Both the position numbers and the translations under genes were made by a program. Of a stretch of 64,000 nt of DNA, positions 1 through 12,990 are shown piece by piece; within the stretch, counting starts at the first letter, position 1; each line of letters opens with the position of its first letter. Below the pieces are notes generated by a model that was not told the DNA's origin, ran no database searches, and was given only the letters and a program-made list of their open reading frames with translations. This DNA is from Bolinopsis microptera (taxonomy: Eukaryota; Ctenophora; Tentaculata; Lobata; Bolinopsidae): contig NC_087082.1 in assembly GCF_026151205.1 (NCBI RefSeq), positions 20,546,494 to 20,610,493 on the forward strand. The letters run 5' to 3'.

Positions 1-1868
1 AGCACAGAAATGACGCTTTCATGTTAAAAAATGCGATTTTCCCTATTTTACCTGTATAAGAAACGCTATAAAAATGGGCGTGGCATGTGTGGACCATATC
101 CGGAACACTAGAGTCAAAAAAAATTTTTTGGTCGTTCCTGACCCTATAGAGCAACTAATAAAATATGATTTCTAATTATTTGAACAACTTTTGGTAAAAT
201 GAACCACTTTATTACGGATATAAAATTTATATCCGTAATAAAGTAATAAGCAACGAACAAATCTTAAGCACCTCCTAAGCCTTACCATATACGCATTAAA
301 TTTATAGTCCTGGCAGGACATTGAATCCCTGGACCCAGCTAGCTGCACGAGCTTAAGATAGGCCACATAAATCATAAGCTAACCAGGCAAATTATTAGTT
401 TATTGGCGGTCATCCTGGCATGAGGACCAGTCACCAGTAGCCATAATATAAATTCTATCCGCCACAAGCTCGTGCCTTGTATCGGTCATCCTCTTATTCA
501 TCATGATCCAATCCTGATCTCCTCCTCTTCACCAACTGAACTCTACATCAGGTTATGTACCCTTTCTTTATTTTATATCCACGCCTAATCAGCTCAAAGA
601 GAATGCTTTTAAGCAAACTAAATACCTTGGTCAATGATCATCACGTCACCTAGCATTTTAGCTAACTTATAACCCAAGCTCTTAAAAGGCAGCCCTTACA
701 ACTGGGTATCGGGTGTAGAACTATCCCTTTACATTTAAGCTTCGAACTCAAAAAAACATTTATTTCCCATTTCATCTATCACCGCGAAGATTGACAAAAC
801 CTCACCACTCCACTACCTCTCACTGGTTCGAGCAACCGCAGGAGAACTTTTATCAGATTGACAGAAACTTCGACACCATCTCCCCTCCTAACAGTATCAA
901 TGAAATATCGAGTCTGTCCCCTCCCTGGAGGATCTATACAGCTTCTTCGAGACCTCAGTCCTCAGCAAGCACCATCTGAACTGCAATTTAATTGCAGTGC
1001 CCAATGCAGTTATACTATATGATATATGCAGCTGAAGGGCGAAATGGGCCAACCTGTTTTGCCTCATCTGGCCCTTTCGTTTCGGTGACTAGGGAATCTA
1101 GTATTTCCCACGCAGTTTTGAATATTTGATTGGAACCAGCTTTGTTTTACAGTTAATTTGTACTCAGTATTATACCATACATATAAGAATAGTTATATAC
1201 CTAAATCTGCTATATAAAACCATAATAACTCTAAAAATGCTACACTGCACAAAAATATGGACCTGGAAGTAAGACTTAATTACTTTACAGATCTTTAATA
1301 CAAAATCAAAACAAAATTCTAGAAGACTGACATTCTTGTTTTGAAAGACGAATGTGCTTTAGAAGCTTAACAAAAAATTAAAATCTAGCGAGCCCACGAA
1401 TCCATAAATCCAAACAAAACTCTGTCTTACACAGGCACCCAATTCAGCCCCCCCCCCCCCCTTTTTTTTTTTAATTTTTGGGTGACTCAATCAGCTTAAA
1501 TCCAAAAATTGCAACTGAACACCAGGTTATATCACAACTGTACCGAAATCGTAAAAACGAACAACTGAACCCAACGATCGGATTGTCAGTTTCTCCTTCT
1601 TCGCAGGGGACAGTGGTCATTATCACTATAGGATAGGATCATACCATTGTAATTTTAGAGCGTTGAGCCCAGTGCTTTCCCGAAAATATTAAGAAGTGGA
1701 GAAAAACGTTAAACTTCGTTTTCCTGCCGCATTTGTGAATCGTGTATTTTTGTTTGGTATGAAGGCGATAATCTGGCAATAAACTAGTTAGACGGCATCA
1801 ACAGCTCATTTGATCACAATACTAAACGCCGACGGCAGAAGCTTTGTTTTTGACTACAAGGCCTTGTA
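1..1868. other. No recognisable gene
   Basis: AT-rich sequence with frequent stops in all frames. The short open frames here have no recognisable domain or splice context. A homopolymer C run followed by a T run lies near 1,448-1,472. I see nothing else to annotate. Given the indel-rich quality of the first 31 kb, real exons could be hidden by frameshifts. Confidence 0.5.
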
Positions 1869-2183
1869 ATGATTCTCCTTAAACCTGATTTGGCAATGGA
1901 AGCCCTGAACGTGGCTATGACAGAATGTCGAACAGGAAAGGATGGAGATTCAAACAAAGGATCCTTGCCCTCGAGACCTCAGCATCAGGAGCTTCTTTGG
2001 CCAATTGAAGGTGATAGGACCAAAAAACTAGTCGGAATACCACAGGAGGAAGCCTTTGTGTACAACTTTGCGAATATAGCAGTTTACTATTACATGAAAA
2101 AGAAGCATATTCTGATGATAACCTTGATGAAAAATGTGTCAACAGTAAAGAGATACATAGACGATGGAGCGGGTTTTTTTTGA
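1869..2183 (+). pseudogene. Possible reverse-transcriptase fragment (YIDDGAG motif)
   Basis: A 104-codon open frame that ends in a YIDDGAGFF-like block close to the catalytic YxDD motif of reverse transcriptases. It is preceded by the block VYNFANIAVYYYM, which has the look of a retroelement core. A T homopolymer follows directly and the frame stops there. The frame is also closed just upstream, although coding-like sequence continues in another frame around 1,830-1,865. I infer a broken retroelement piece of unknown clade. The motif is seen directly; the family assignment is a guess, and a chance match in a noisy region is possible. Confidence 0.35.
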
Positions 2184-5100
2184 TGAACAGAAGTGTCGCC
2201 CCCCCCCAAAATAATAGGTATTTTTTAATTTCAGAATTTATTCTAATTCAACATCGAGACTAGTAGTGTATAGTCCTTAATATAGATGAGTTTCAGCAAC
2301 GAAGATCCCGAGTATTCCTCGCAGTTAAACGACCGGGGGTAGATTTAGTCCGGGCCTGGAAGTCCAAATTTGCCGGCCTGGGAATTGGCCCGTTCTGGAA
2401 TTTGGCCGGGCCGGGGGGCCGGGGCCGGGGGCCGTGAATATTATAAATCCACGGCCAAGTTTTATAGAACTTTTCTGGACTTAGGTCTGAACTTATTTTA
2501 CATGACAATATAATGTACGGAATCAATTGAACAGTCTTTAAAGGTAATTAGATTTCATATATATTTTGGTAAAAAATAATTCTGTTAGCTGAAACAGTAA
2601 ATAGGAAACTGTTCGAGGACTTATCTAACTTTGGGATCCACCCACACTTAACCAATAAACCAATGTCTACAGCAGCCTCATCTATTCCAATGTGTCCGTC
2701 TTCCGCCGTATCATCAATGACAATGATGGTTTACTGGTTTAGACCCTAAGAAATCGACGAGCTGAAAGAGTGCTTTTTCGAACTCAAACTATCCGAAAAA
2801 GATGATCAACAACATCTCTTCGCAGGTGAAAATATTCGAACGTATCTCCCCACCTGCTTCCCCACACCTCTAAACATTTCTATATTAGTTTCCTATGTCC
2901 CCTGATAACACAATACGTCTTATCTCCACCTTCGGAGGTTGACGCGGCAACTGAATAGAACATAATTGAAAAGTTTTGAGTCCACCATAGAGACTTCTCC
3001 GAGTTTTCGTCTAACCTCTAACACGACACGACAAGTACAACGTAGACCTTCTCAGCAAAGGATAGAAACACCGGCAAAAGACTATTCATTATGTTGAAAT
3101 ATCGAGGCGCATCTTTCGGAGAAGACTCCTCAACCCACAATTGCACGCAGAGAATAACACATTAACAAAAAACAGAAACCAGGCACCAGAGAAAATGTAA
3201 GTGGTTTTTTGCCATGATAGGAAGTCTTATTGTATTATAAATGGAGTCAAGAGTAAGACAAGCTCCAGGGACCTGTTCTAGCTACAACATTATTCTATAT
3301 ATTCATTTTTAAATTATGTCCATCTCCTTTCTGCTAGTTGGACGTACCATTAGGACCTTTGGCATGAAAGAGTAACCGAACTTAGAGCTATAATATATTT
3401 GAAAATTCATAATCATTAAAATATATAAATCCAGCTTACAATTCAGCCATGCAAATTACAATGACATATTTTGATTCCTAAATGATGAACTGGTACTGCA
3501 ATATAAGTTGCTTAATGTTTTGGCCGATGAGACAACTCAGCGAGAAAAATAAACTTGTTTATATAATAATATAATTCGGCTGAACCAACACATAGCAGAG
3601 CCACATTAACGTGGGGCCGTCCTACAAATTTGAATGACAAACATTAACAGGGAAGAATTCAAACATATAACATAAATTAATTATAAGGATATGTCATTAC
3701 AATTCCGCACAACTGATAAAGAAAAAAGAAAGGGACAAGCAATAGGAAAATTGGACGACAGAATTGTAACCAACAAAAACAAATTCTGAAGTACTCATAA
3801 GACTGATGAGCTTATCTGGCCAGACTGTATCGGCAGCCCAGAGTACTTGGATAAGTTTGCCTTAAAGTAGAAATCACGCTCTGACTGCCGGATACATACC
3901 GGTGAGACAATTCCATTTCGAGCAAGATCTATGAAAAAAGCTATTTCGGAAGGCATCCGAATCAGGGCACAGTGGTACTCATGTAAGTTGAAGTAATCCC
4001 GACATATCAATATTTGAGCATTGTACCTAGAGTATCGGGGTGCCCTCTGGACGGCATAGGAATATATATGTAGGAGTGAAACTGTAATTATGCTATCACT
4101 ATATTTATAGAAAGGTCATAAGATCGTTAGAAATAAACTTCTGTTTAACAGGGAGAAATATTTAGTTTCGTTTGCACTGTAGCAAGTTTTATCTCATTAT
4201 AACTATTATAAATTATTGAAAACCCTTCCTTAAAACTGAGTGGATGATTTTTTATCTGATGACAGTGACACTATAGTTTTAGCAGCTCACCTTATAGAAC
4301 TCACATAACCTTTCCAATAGACCGATTTTGATGCTTCTTATTATGTTTTTTATCCCTAAAGAATTCATGTCTTAGTAAATTTAGACGTAACGAACATCTA
4401 CGTTATACAAAAACTCAGAACGTTGAAACATATCGATTACTTCATGTGATCCCTTTTGGTTGTGCCACTTTTATTTGAAAATAAAACGTTTGATAATGGT
4501 CCTTAAATTATTTCACCCTTAATGCAGGGATAGTAATTTTTCTACTGCGTTTATGCCTCACAACCCCCATACCCGAGTGCTTTCCATTCCCTTTTCAAGT
4601 ATTGACTTCTTTATATTTACCTAACAGTCCTTTAGTTTTAATTATAATTTTCCTTGATTTAATTGGAGTATTAACCTTATCTTTATTAGGTCTAAAGATG
4701 TCCGAAAAATGTTGAACTGTGTGGAACTATTGATTTTTTTGAAGGCGATAATCCTTGTAGAGAGAACTATCCAATATCCACTATGTCAGTCACCCTGAGG
4801 TAGAAGGAGTCAAAGTATCCTCCTCGTGGTATACCCCCATAAGGGCACTAGCCAAGTACAGTGGTTCAGGTTAATATGCTCAAGTTAATTGCATTCATAT
4901 GACTTGACTCGGTCTCGTGTCTTTGAGCTTTGGGAGGGCCTGCCATTGTTTCAGATCTCAGCCATGGGTCGGATCACGATGCCTTGAGGGAGCAGTGGAA
5001 ACGTATCCTTTTTCGGCACGCTTCGTGAACACTTAAGCTTGTTAGATCAGTATCTCGCAATCGAAAGCACCCGAGAAACCTTGTTCATTCCTATAAGTCC

Positions 5101-5245
5101 GCTTGTTATACAGATCGAGCTCAATAACAAAGAAAGAGAGCATGGTGGTCACTAACGGAATCATGATTGCCTCCAAAAAGTACATCGACTTGGAGCTCAA
5201 CTATACAACTACTTCTTGACACAGAACCTGTTCCCATCCCCTTCC
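2184..5245. other. No recognisable gene; one GC-rich patch
   Basis: Mostly AT-rich sequence without a supported gene. Positions about 2,335-2,450 are a GC-rich patch of repeated GGCCGGG and GGGCC words, unlike the surroundings, which could be the subterminal part of a DNA transposon or a simple repeat. A 71-codon minus-strand frame at 3,795-4,010 is open but has no motif I recognise and no clear splice signals, so I do not call it. Confidence 0.45.
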
Positions 5246-5459
5246 CTGTACCATGTCCCTGTCCCTGTCACTGTCCCTGTGCCCAGTCCCCTGGTCCTGT
5301 CCCCTGTCCGGCTGTCCTGTCCCTGTCCCCCTGTCCCTGTCCTGTCCCCTGTCCCCTGGCCCTGTCCCTGTCCCTGTCCCTGTCCTTTCCCTGTCCCCTG
5401 ACCCTGTCCCTGTCCCTGTCCCTGTCCGTTTGTTGGGTTTTTTTTTCTGTCCCCCTGTC

Positions 5460-5498
<39 letters not shown>

Positions 5499-5502
5499 CT
5501 GT

Positions 5503-5534
<32 letters not shown>

Positions 5535-5535
5535 A
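5246..5535 (+). repeat. (CCCTGT)n hexanucleotide microsatellite
   Basis: About 290 bp of CCTGTC-type hexamers with interruptions, including a T homopolymer near 5,440. A 6-bp unit keeps several frames open on both strands, giving Pro/Val/Ser-Leu or Thr-Gly/Asp-Arg runs. These overlapping frames are by-products of the repeat and are not genes. Confidence 0.9.
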
Positions 5536-5782
5536 TGAAACATGAACAAAATTTATTTTCCAGAAAACTTTGAAAATTTTCTAAAAATTTTAGAAACCTA
5601 AGTTTGAAGTTGAAAAGTGGCCCTTTTTGGCCCCTGCCCAAATTTAATGGGCGGAGAGGGGCGATGGCCCAAACCCTGCCCCCTTCGCGTTCTTACCCCC
5701 GCGTTATATCTAATATTAATCTAAGTACGTATATCCTAATCTATAAGTATTATTATATATTAAAATGGTTTAACTTGTCGGT

Positions 5783-5830
5783 CGGGCCCTCTAGAAAAAC
5801 TCGAAGATCGATTTGTAGAGTGGATTTAGC
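5783..5830 (+). repeat. Dispersed repeat fragment also found in the palindrome arms
   Basis: A GGGCCCTCTAGAA..CTCGAAGATCGA..TTTGTA..GTG.ATTTAG block. It recurs in the same orientation at about 19,845-19,893 and inverted at about 26,140-26,190. The three copies differ by small indels. It is probably the edge of a dispersed transposable element, but I cannot identify the family. Confidence 0.5.
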
Positions 5831-6194
5831 ACGTACTACTACTACATTATAAAACTTTAAGAATTAGAATCCTGAAGATTCCGAATTCAATAACGGTCAA
5901 ACTCTAATTAAAAACAAAAAAAACCGTCGGATAATTTTAAAGTTATACACAGTATGACTTAAGCAACAACATTTTTGTCCTGGAATGATGAACTAACAAA
6001 GTGAGTAACACTAATACTGATAACTTAATAATAGATCTGTAGAAGGTACAAAAATGTGTTAGATGACAAACTCTAATCTCATTTCATAACTGGTTTAGAA
6101 TGTGATTCATGTGCTAGTCACACGTAGACAACTATTGTTTTACATCTCCAGTATTTATACCTAACGTCAGGAGTCTGTTAAGTCTAAAAATAAT

Positions 6195-7812
6195 AATGAG
6201 TGTGATGATCTAACAAAGAATATTGAAGCTGGGGACTGTTGATTATAGTTGTAACATCTCGACTTAAGTGCATCGTTGATACCATTGACCACACAGCTTC
6301 TGAAAAAGCTTATGAAAGACTATGGAATTACGAAGTGCACTGCAATGGAGTAAAGTTCCCTATACCTTGAGAAGAGGACACTTCTGTGTGAAGATTGACG
6401 ATACTCTTTCTACTTTCTTGAGCTTTTGTTTGGAAGTTCCCCAGGGATCACTCTTGGGCCTATTCGTTTTTTTCCCATACCTCTATATCAAAGCTCTCCA
6501 AAAAATTGCTGCCCAAATATGGTCTGATATACAGCTATATGCAGGATTATTCCCAACTGTAGCATCACGTTCAACCAAACGTGTGGTAACAGTTACTGAC
6601 GTCCAAGACAGGCCAAACAAATGTCTTGGCTAGGATCAAACATGGATGTGAACAATACATGAACCTGAATGAAACAAGACAGAAACTACTGGTGTTAGGA
6701 AAGAGCGTGTACTAAAAAAGTGTGAACGCAGTGTCAGACAAATGCAATTCGGAAGCACTGAAATTCTACCTACTGAGTGCAAAGGAACAGCTGGAAGAGT
6801 CTAGGTGTCAAATTTGTTTAAACTTGAAACAGGAAAGACAAAATAAAAAATTGGAAAGGAAATGTAAGCTGGACAATGATGAACTTAAGAACTATTGGTC
6901 GTTACTGGTTGAAGGCATAAAATTGATGTTGGTGAAACAACTGGTTATATCTTAAATTAGATTACTGGTAATTCCTGTACATGAATCTACCCAAGACCAG
7001 ATTAAACAAACTTAGATCCACCCTTAATGGGGCAGTTCGTTTCATCTATAACATAGAATACAGAACCACGACTTGGTTCCCTTTCTATAAAAGAGGCCCA
7101 CATACTCCCTATAGACCGAGACGAATCTTCTTAAAGGTTTGTCTTTTAAAAACCACATATCATACACGGTACGCACCTGATAACCTAAAAGCCATTACTA
7201 GATGTGGCTGTATGGATACAGAGCTTTCAAACACCATGACCCAGGTCGAAAAGATCTGGTGAACCCCATCTCATGTTAAGGACCAAAGATAACAGGTCAA
7301 AGTTGAGGACAGACTTTCTCAAGCCATGCACCGATATGCTTGGAACTCTCTTCCAAAGATGTTGAGATGTATGTCCTGATACCAACTGCTTCAAGCGAAA
7401 TGTTAAAGAATCCATTTATATAATCAGTTTTTGATGTTTTTTCTTCCCATTTTCTTCACTTGCAAGACACATTGGCTTTTTATTTTTACTGGCACTCCAT
7501 TTTTATTCTGATCTCTACCTTTCTACGGATCTTCTCTCTTTTATTTGTTGATCATGTCACTGTATTATCATATATAATACCTAACACCGTATTGTTGGTT
7601 TCTGCTTCTTCTAGTTTAGTGTGTGTTTACAATAAAAGTTGTTTTAAATTTTGTCTTAAGCCTTTTTGAGTTATACTTTGTTCATTTTACAACATTTGCT
7701 CACATTACACACGGTCAGCCGCGCTGACATGGTTAAACCTCTTCCATTGTGTTGTTAGGTTAATCTATGAGCGGGATATAAATACCGTCATTTCATTTCA
7801 TTTTCATTTCAT
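6195..7812 (+). mobile_element. 5'-truncated, frame-broken copy of the L2/CR1-like non-LTR retrotransposon
   Basis: The sequence matches the 3' third of the intact element at 37,984-42,865, in opposite orientation. It runs from just before RT motif A (sequence for FDTIDH near 6,270), through the PQGSLLG region near 6,440 and the YADD region near 6,540, to the shared 3' UTR. It ends in the same GAGCGGGATATAAATAC block and TTTCA-type tail near 7,765-7,812. The beginning is 5' truncated, as is usual for such elements. It has frequent one-base insertions and deletions but few substitutions against the intact copy, so no frame is open for long. The broken frames at 6,322-6,633, 6,722-6,955 and 6,981-7,262 are pieces of it. 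The indel-only divergence suggests sequence error more than age. Confidence 0.88.
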
Positions 7813-10235
7813 AACTTAATAACTTAACGTTAACTTAATACTAAACATTAATCTTAAATTTAACTGCAAAACATCGACTGGCGAACCATTTCTATCAGGA
7901 AATTTGCTAAATCTTCGAAATAAAATACGACTCGGCGACTCGAAACGGTCTCACTGCGTCGCGCGAGAGGCGACGCGAATTGACCAAGCCGCGCTCACTC
8001 TCACGATCGGCTAGCGAAAACGGATTCGTCTCACGTCTGATAGCGAGTATATTAACCCCTAATCTTCTTCTTCTTCGTATGGGGCTGTGGTCAATATCAC
8101 TAATGCCATGCTGGTGCTTTTAGATTTGACTTTGATTGCTCATTGCCATTATTGTCGCCTGGCTATCGCAGTTATGATGAGTTGTCTACTTTTGGTTCCA
8201 GATTAACGTAGTAATTTTTTGCCGCTGTGGCCTACGGCAAACCCGCTAAACACTATCAGCCCGATTTACGAGGTGTTTTTATTACCAGCGTACCTATATC
8301 AGTTTACAACTAGCACAGTATAATTTATTAAACTAATTTGAAAAATGTCGAGCAGTCGCAATGGTTGCCATTTTATTTTCTTATTAAATAAAATCTCGCT
8401 GGTTTCTAAGTCTGCTCCTTAATAAACCACTTGTCTAGTAACGAATTTACGAATTAAAATTATATCGTTAGTCCGCCGGAAACATGCACCAACATCTAAC
8501 ATTGTGGCAACAGTCCCATCTTAACTTTGAAAGATCGTGATTAAACACCCAACATTTTCTCGTAAAATGTAGATACGGTTATACATCATGTAATGGTTTT
8601 GAGATACCAAATGAGCATAAGAAGAAAGTGACTGACGGTAGGTGGAATAAAAAGAATAACATTAAAATTAAGTGCCATCAACAAATGGATTATGGAAGAG
8701 TTTTAACCAGTCACTAAGGACACCCATCCGAGGATACCTAAAAACCTAAAATAACTAAAAACGTAGAAAATCCATCGGAAGCTCGCTGTTTCATTGTCTT
8801 AATATCTTTAAATGAGGATTTTGTTGTACTAGAAGTTGGAAAGGAACCCTCCGCAACTGCATCTCTTTGCAGTGGTTACCGGTGACCGCAACTGAACCTA
8901 GTTCTCACGCAGTTAACAGGCACCCGATCAGCTTAATTGGGTACCAATCAAGCTTTCCCAAAAAACATCCTGGTCAACGGAAAAAGTGTTAAAATTTGCA
9001 AAATCATTTTGTGTCCATAATGGTGCTATTTTTTGAAACGGGATGAAACTCCAGGATTTTGGTGTGCAATTCCCTAACGCTTTACTTTCTGCCACCTTTT
9101 GTTTATCGATTTATGGCTAAATCTGGTGGATAAAATTGAAACAGACCAATCCCTTCAGGTGGCCTTTAAAAATCTTAATTCCACTAAACTCCTAAAATAT
9201 GAATTAGACTTAAAATAATCGTTATAACTTAACAATTTCATAAGAAGGGCTGCGATTCTAAAGGGGTTAAATTTGGTGTACATATTTATGTTGACTGATA
9301 TTGTTAGCTAACATCAATTTACTGGTCTTAAAAGGATGCAAAGGGGCAATATTATATCTATGCATCAACTATTAATTACAAGATCAAGATAAAAGCCTAT
9401 TTTTGGTGGATATCAGTCAATTATAATTAGTTAAACACGTAAATGGTACCAAAATATCCAATAAAAACGACATCATCATGATTGGAAACATTTAAAAAGA
9501 TGAATTATAGGATGATTGAACCTTTTTTGTGTAAGGTCTTTATGGAATATGAACATTCAGCCAATTTGTGATAATTAACTCAAAAATACTTAAAATAACG
9601 ACCATGGAATATTTTGATATCCATCAATATTGGGCCTTGAAAGTCTGGCTTGAGCTTATCACATTTGTGCTGAACAAGAAAACGATATCAAAACAAACCT
9701 AAGATCAGTGTAAGATTTCATAATGAGCAAATCTAAGGCCATAAATAGTGGATAAAAAAAGCAAATTTAACACGTTAGAGTGGCTTTAACCCCCAAAACG
9801 GCTCTAAAGGCTGAAAGGAGACAGTTTGTTAAGTTCCGTATGAAACAAAATCCATTCGTTATTGTAAGTATCCCAGGCCCGGAGCTATATACGCAGATGT
9901 GGGGTTAGCGCGGCAGCCATATTAAAACATTCTCGCTTTCCCGCACAGCATAAGCCACATAGATCCCAGACAGAACTTACAGTTATTTTTCAGCCCTGCT
10001 TTAAGTCGGCTTCCTTCTTTTGTACTGGATTTTTTCGGCAACCCCGCACGGTGAACTGGTAAATGTTGCGACATTGCACCAGTCCCCGCGAGCGCCCACG
10101 AATGTCTCATTAAGAACATTCCCCAGTGCAAACCCCAATTACCAGCATATTAAGAAAGCGACTTGAGCCTGATGCAAATTCACCTAGCCAATCAGATCAC
10201 GCTAACAGCCCTCCGGAACTAGTCCCAGAAACACG
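7813..10235. other. No recognisable gene
   Basis: AT-rich sequence with only short frames. A purine/pyrimidine-mixed minus frame at 9,922-10,131 (69 codons) has no recognisable domain. Nothing else is supported. Frameshifts from poor base quality may hide coding sequence. Confidence 0.45.
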
Positions 10236-10614
10236 TTGAACACCAGAAATTTCGATTTGAAAAGTTATGACAAACTAAAATTCCTGGGAACAGGCAAGCT
10301 TCAATGTTTGGAAATATTTACACTTGAGATGCCGCAAATTGGTGCCTCGACGTGCCGCAGTGCCCCAAATGTTGTCCCCAAAATGCCACAAAGTGGTGCG
10401 TCAAAGTGCCTCAGGGCCTCAAGAGTGGTGCCATCATGGCCTCAAGAGCAGGGACAAACGGATTTTCGCGGATATTTTTGTGGGCCAAAAATCGCGATAC
10501 GCAAATTAATACCGGCATTAATATTAAACTCAACATAAAATTTGTTCGCGAATATTGGGGAAAAATCGCGATTACCGTACATACCGCGAATTTCCTTTCA
10601 GCTTTTAGTGTACA
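10236..10614 (+). repeat. Short CCTCAA-type repeat followed by a TCGCGAAT-rich patch
   Basis: Positions about 10,330-10,450 contain irregular copies of the GTGCCTCA / CAAAGTGGTGCC words that form the arrays at 16,276-16,640 and 29,330-29,690. Positions about 10,455-10,605 contain TCGCGAT and ATTCGCG words in both orientations. That is the look of a small non-autonomous DNA element, but I could not define its ends. Confidence 0.45.
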
Positions 10615-11390
10615 AATAAGGTTGGCTAACCAGAACAGTTCCCTCCCGGGGCGTACCGTGAATACGTCTGCCTGCTCACAAAGTACGGTAACGAAGTGGC
10701 CGTACACGTGTAATTAAACTGAACAAGGGATACGATAGAGAAGTGGTCCGTACACGGTACTAAGAAATACACTGGCACGATCTTGAAAGTATCGTACGCG
10801 GTACTTAAAGAAATATATACGGGTTACAATATCGAAGTCTCGTACACAAATACCTGCAAATCTCTAGTTCCGAGCTATGCAATTTTCACTTAACTCTTAC
10901 CCGGCTACTGACGTGCCGTAAACTTTTAAAAGATCGAATGACTTGATCGTGTCCCTAAGTTAGCGAGAACAAAGGAAACAGGTATTCGAATCATAAAGTC
11001 CTCGAAGAGCAATATATTATATTATCAAATCTACAAAACAATCGACTCGTCGCCACGGTTACAGCGTTTTTTCGGGCGTGGTAAATTTATAAACTTCACC
11101 CCAGCAAGCCACCTCGAAAAACTGTTGTAACGGGGGCAGATGAGAAATAAACGCACTCTGCGTTGCCGGCAACCACGTGCCCCCGTCTGTCCAAAAAAAA
11201 CAACCTACCGAACTACCCTTACTACCCCACGTGTCCTCCAAAATATCCTTTAAACAATAACAACTAAATCTAAAACTAATCTAACACTAGTCCTAACGGT
11301 TTTTTTATTCACTTAACTGCAATATCCTACACTAAAATATGACTACGTTATAAACTGACTCAACCTGCCTACATATTACCAACTATTATT
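10615..11390 (+). repeat. 0.75-kb dispersed repeat, copy A
   Basis: Begins AATAAGGTTGGC..CCAGAACAGT..CCCGGGGCGTACC and ends near GTTATAAACTG..CCTGCCTACATATT. The same block recurs directly at 15,495-16,275 and inverted at 29,695-30,450. Copies differ mostly by one-base indels. Homology starts and stops abruptly at both ends, which defines it as a repeat unit. It codes for nothing I can recognise. A solo LTR or a non-autonomous element is possible, but I see no target duplication or terminal repeat that decides it. Confidence 0.7.
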
Positions 11391-12608
11391 CCCCCGGGAA
11401 AATTTAATCGATTTCGTCATATACTCCAGGAGTAATGACAAAATTCGACTAAATCCCCCCCCCCCCCCCCCCCCCCCCTAACTACCTAAAATCCTAAAAA
11501 TACTAAAACCTACACTACTAACAAATATTTTTAAAAAACACGTATAAACCCTCAACGTGACTAACACTAACCCCTAAAAAATCCACTTGCTAACCGCACG
11601 TGTCAACTCCATACACCAATCAAAAAAAAATACGCACATATACAAAATGCCCGTAACAAACAAATATATCCCCGTGATAACCAGCAACGTGATCATAGAT
11701 CACAATCAAAAAAATTCCTGATATAATAATAAATTCACGTGTGTTCCCTACACGTCATACAAACATAAACTTTTACAAATATATATACACACTTGCTACC
11801 CCTCTATTCACTCCTAAATTGTCCTAACTGTCCTTTCCAAAATGGCCCTCCTGCTGTCTCTGCTCTGTTCTCTGATGTATCTTGACTGATGTAGATTCGA
11901 CAGATGATGTTGTCTCCGCCCTCTCCACTATTGTTGTCCATCACCACCGATTCTCTACTAGTACTCCTTAATTATCAGCCCACTACTCCACTACTAACTA
12001 ACTTATCTAAAATGCTCAGTACGCGTTAGCAGAACATACCTTATACTAAAATGCTCCGCACGCGATAGCAACGAACATTACTTACTACAATGTTCAGCAA
12101 CGGCGATATAGCAACTCTCACACACTCCAGGGTAGCAATCCCTTCAAAATAAAAAAACTCAGACATCACTCAACCATATCAACCGATATTAAGGACACCA
12201 GGCGAACCTTAGCACGGCGGAAGATAAGAAATGCAACGATGACCACCTTCCACAGTTCCAGGTAGTCTGCAAAACATACAAATCGTCGTATCTGCCCGAG
12301 CAACAGTTATTAACTGCATCCATGACCAGGACAATCCTCTAAAAACCAAGTAAACATTTCCTTCAACTCCGCCCTTTCAAAAACAACACTAATCTTCGAC
12401 ACCGGTCTATATTAAATCCGGCCTCTTTAACTGACTCTATTTCTTAGAGAACGTACACCATGATGGCTACAGGGTACTCTGTTTTCCATCAGGTGAGAAG
12501 CTAGTGTATTGTTGCTCTCTCCCCCAGCTCATCAGGACTTAAACTATCCGCCTATCCCCGGGATGTATGTTCCTCAACCCCTCTGCTTTCCACCCGGTGT
12601 GTAGAAAT
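11391..12608. other. No recognisable gene; poly-C run
   Basis: Low-complexity, C/A/T-rich sequence. An uninterrupted run of 24 C lies at 11,455-11,478. No supported gene. Confidence 0.5.
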
Positions 12609-12990
12609 ATCTAAAGGGATTCACTAACGGAAGAAGCGTTGTGATCACGTGTAACATTACTAAGGAATCATCTAACGGAAAGAAGCGTTGTGATCGACGA
12701 GTAACAATACTAGAGGATTCACTAACGGAAGAAGCATTGGTGACACGTGAAACAGTACTGAAGGATTCACTAACGGCATGAAGCGTTGTGATCACGTGTA
12801 ACAGTACCAGAGGAATCACTAACGGAATAAGCGTTGTGATCACGGTGTAAATACTGAAGAGGATTTCACTACGTCTGAAGCGTTGTGATCACGTGTAACA
12901 TTACTGAAGTATCACTAACGGCTGAAGCGGTTATAATCCACATTCTACGTTACTAATACTATCTAACTCACCTAATGGCGAAGCGTTGTG
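12609..12990 (+). repeat. 48-bp minisatellite, about 8 copies
   Basis: Tandem units built around CACTAACGGAAGAAGCGTTG followed by TGATCACGTGTAACA.TACT. Units are 47-50 bp and differ by small indels and substitutions. The outer units are the most diverged. The 89-codon minus frame at 12,574-12,843 is a product of the repeat. Confidence 0.85.

Noticed and set aside
1590-1640. Apparent similarity between 1,590-1,640 and 8,060-8,130 (CTTCTTCG..GGTCA.TATCACTA)
   Set aside because: The match is short and stops within a few dozen bases. It does not define a repeat.
5167-5641. Proline/valine-rich and Thr-Gly/Asp-Arg-rich proteins on both strands
   Set aside because: By-products of the (CCCTGT)n microsatellite, open in several frames on both strands at once.
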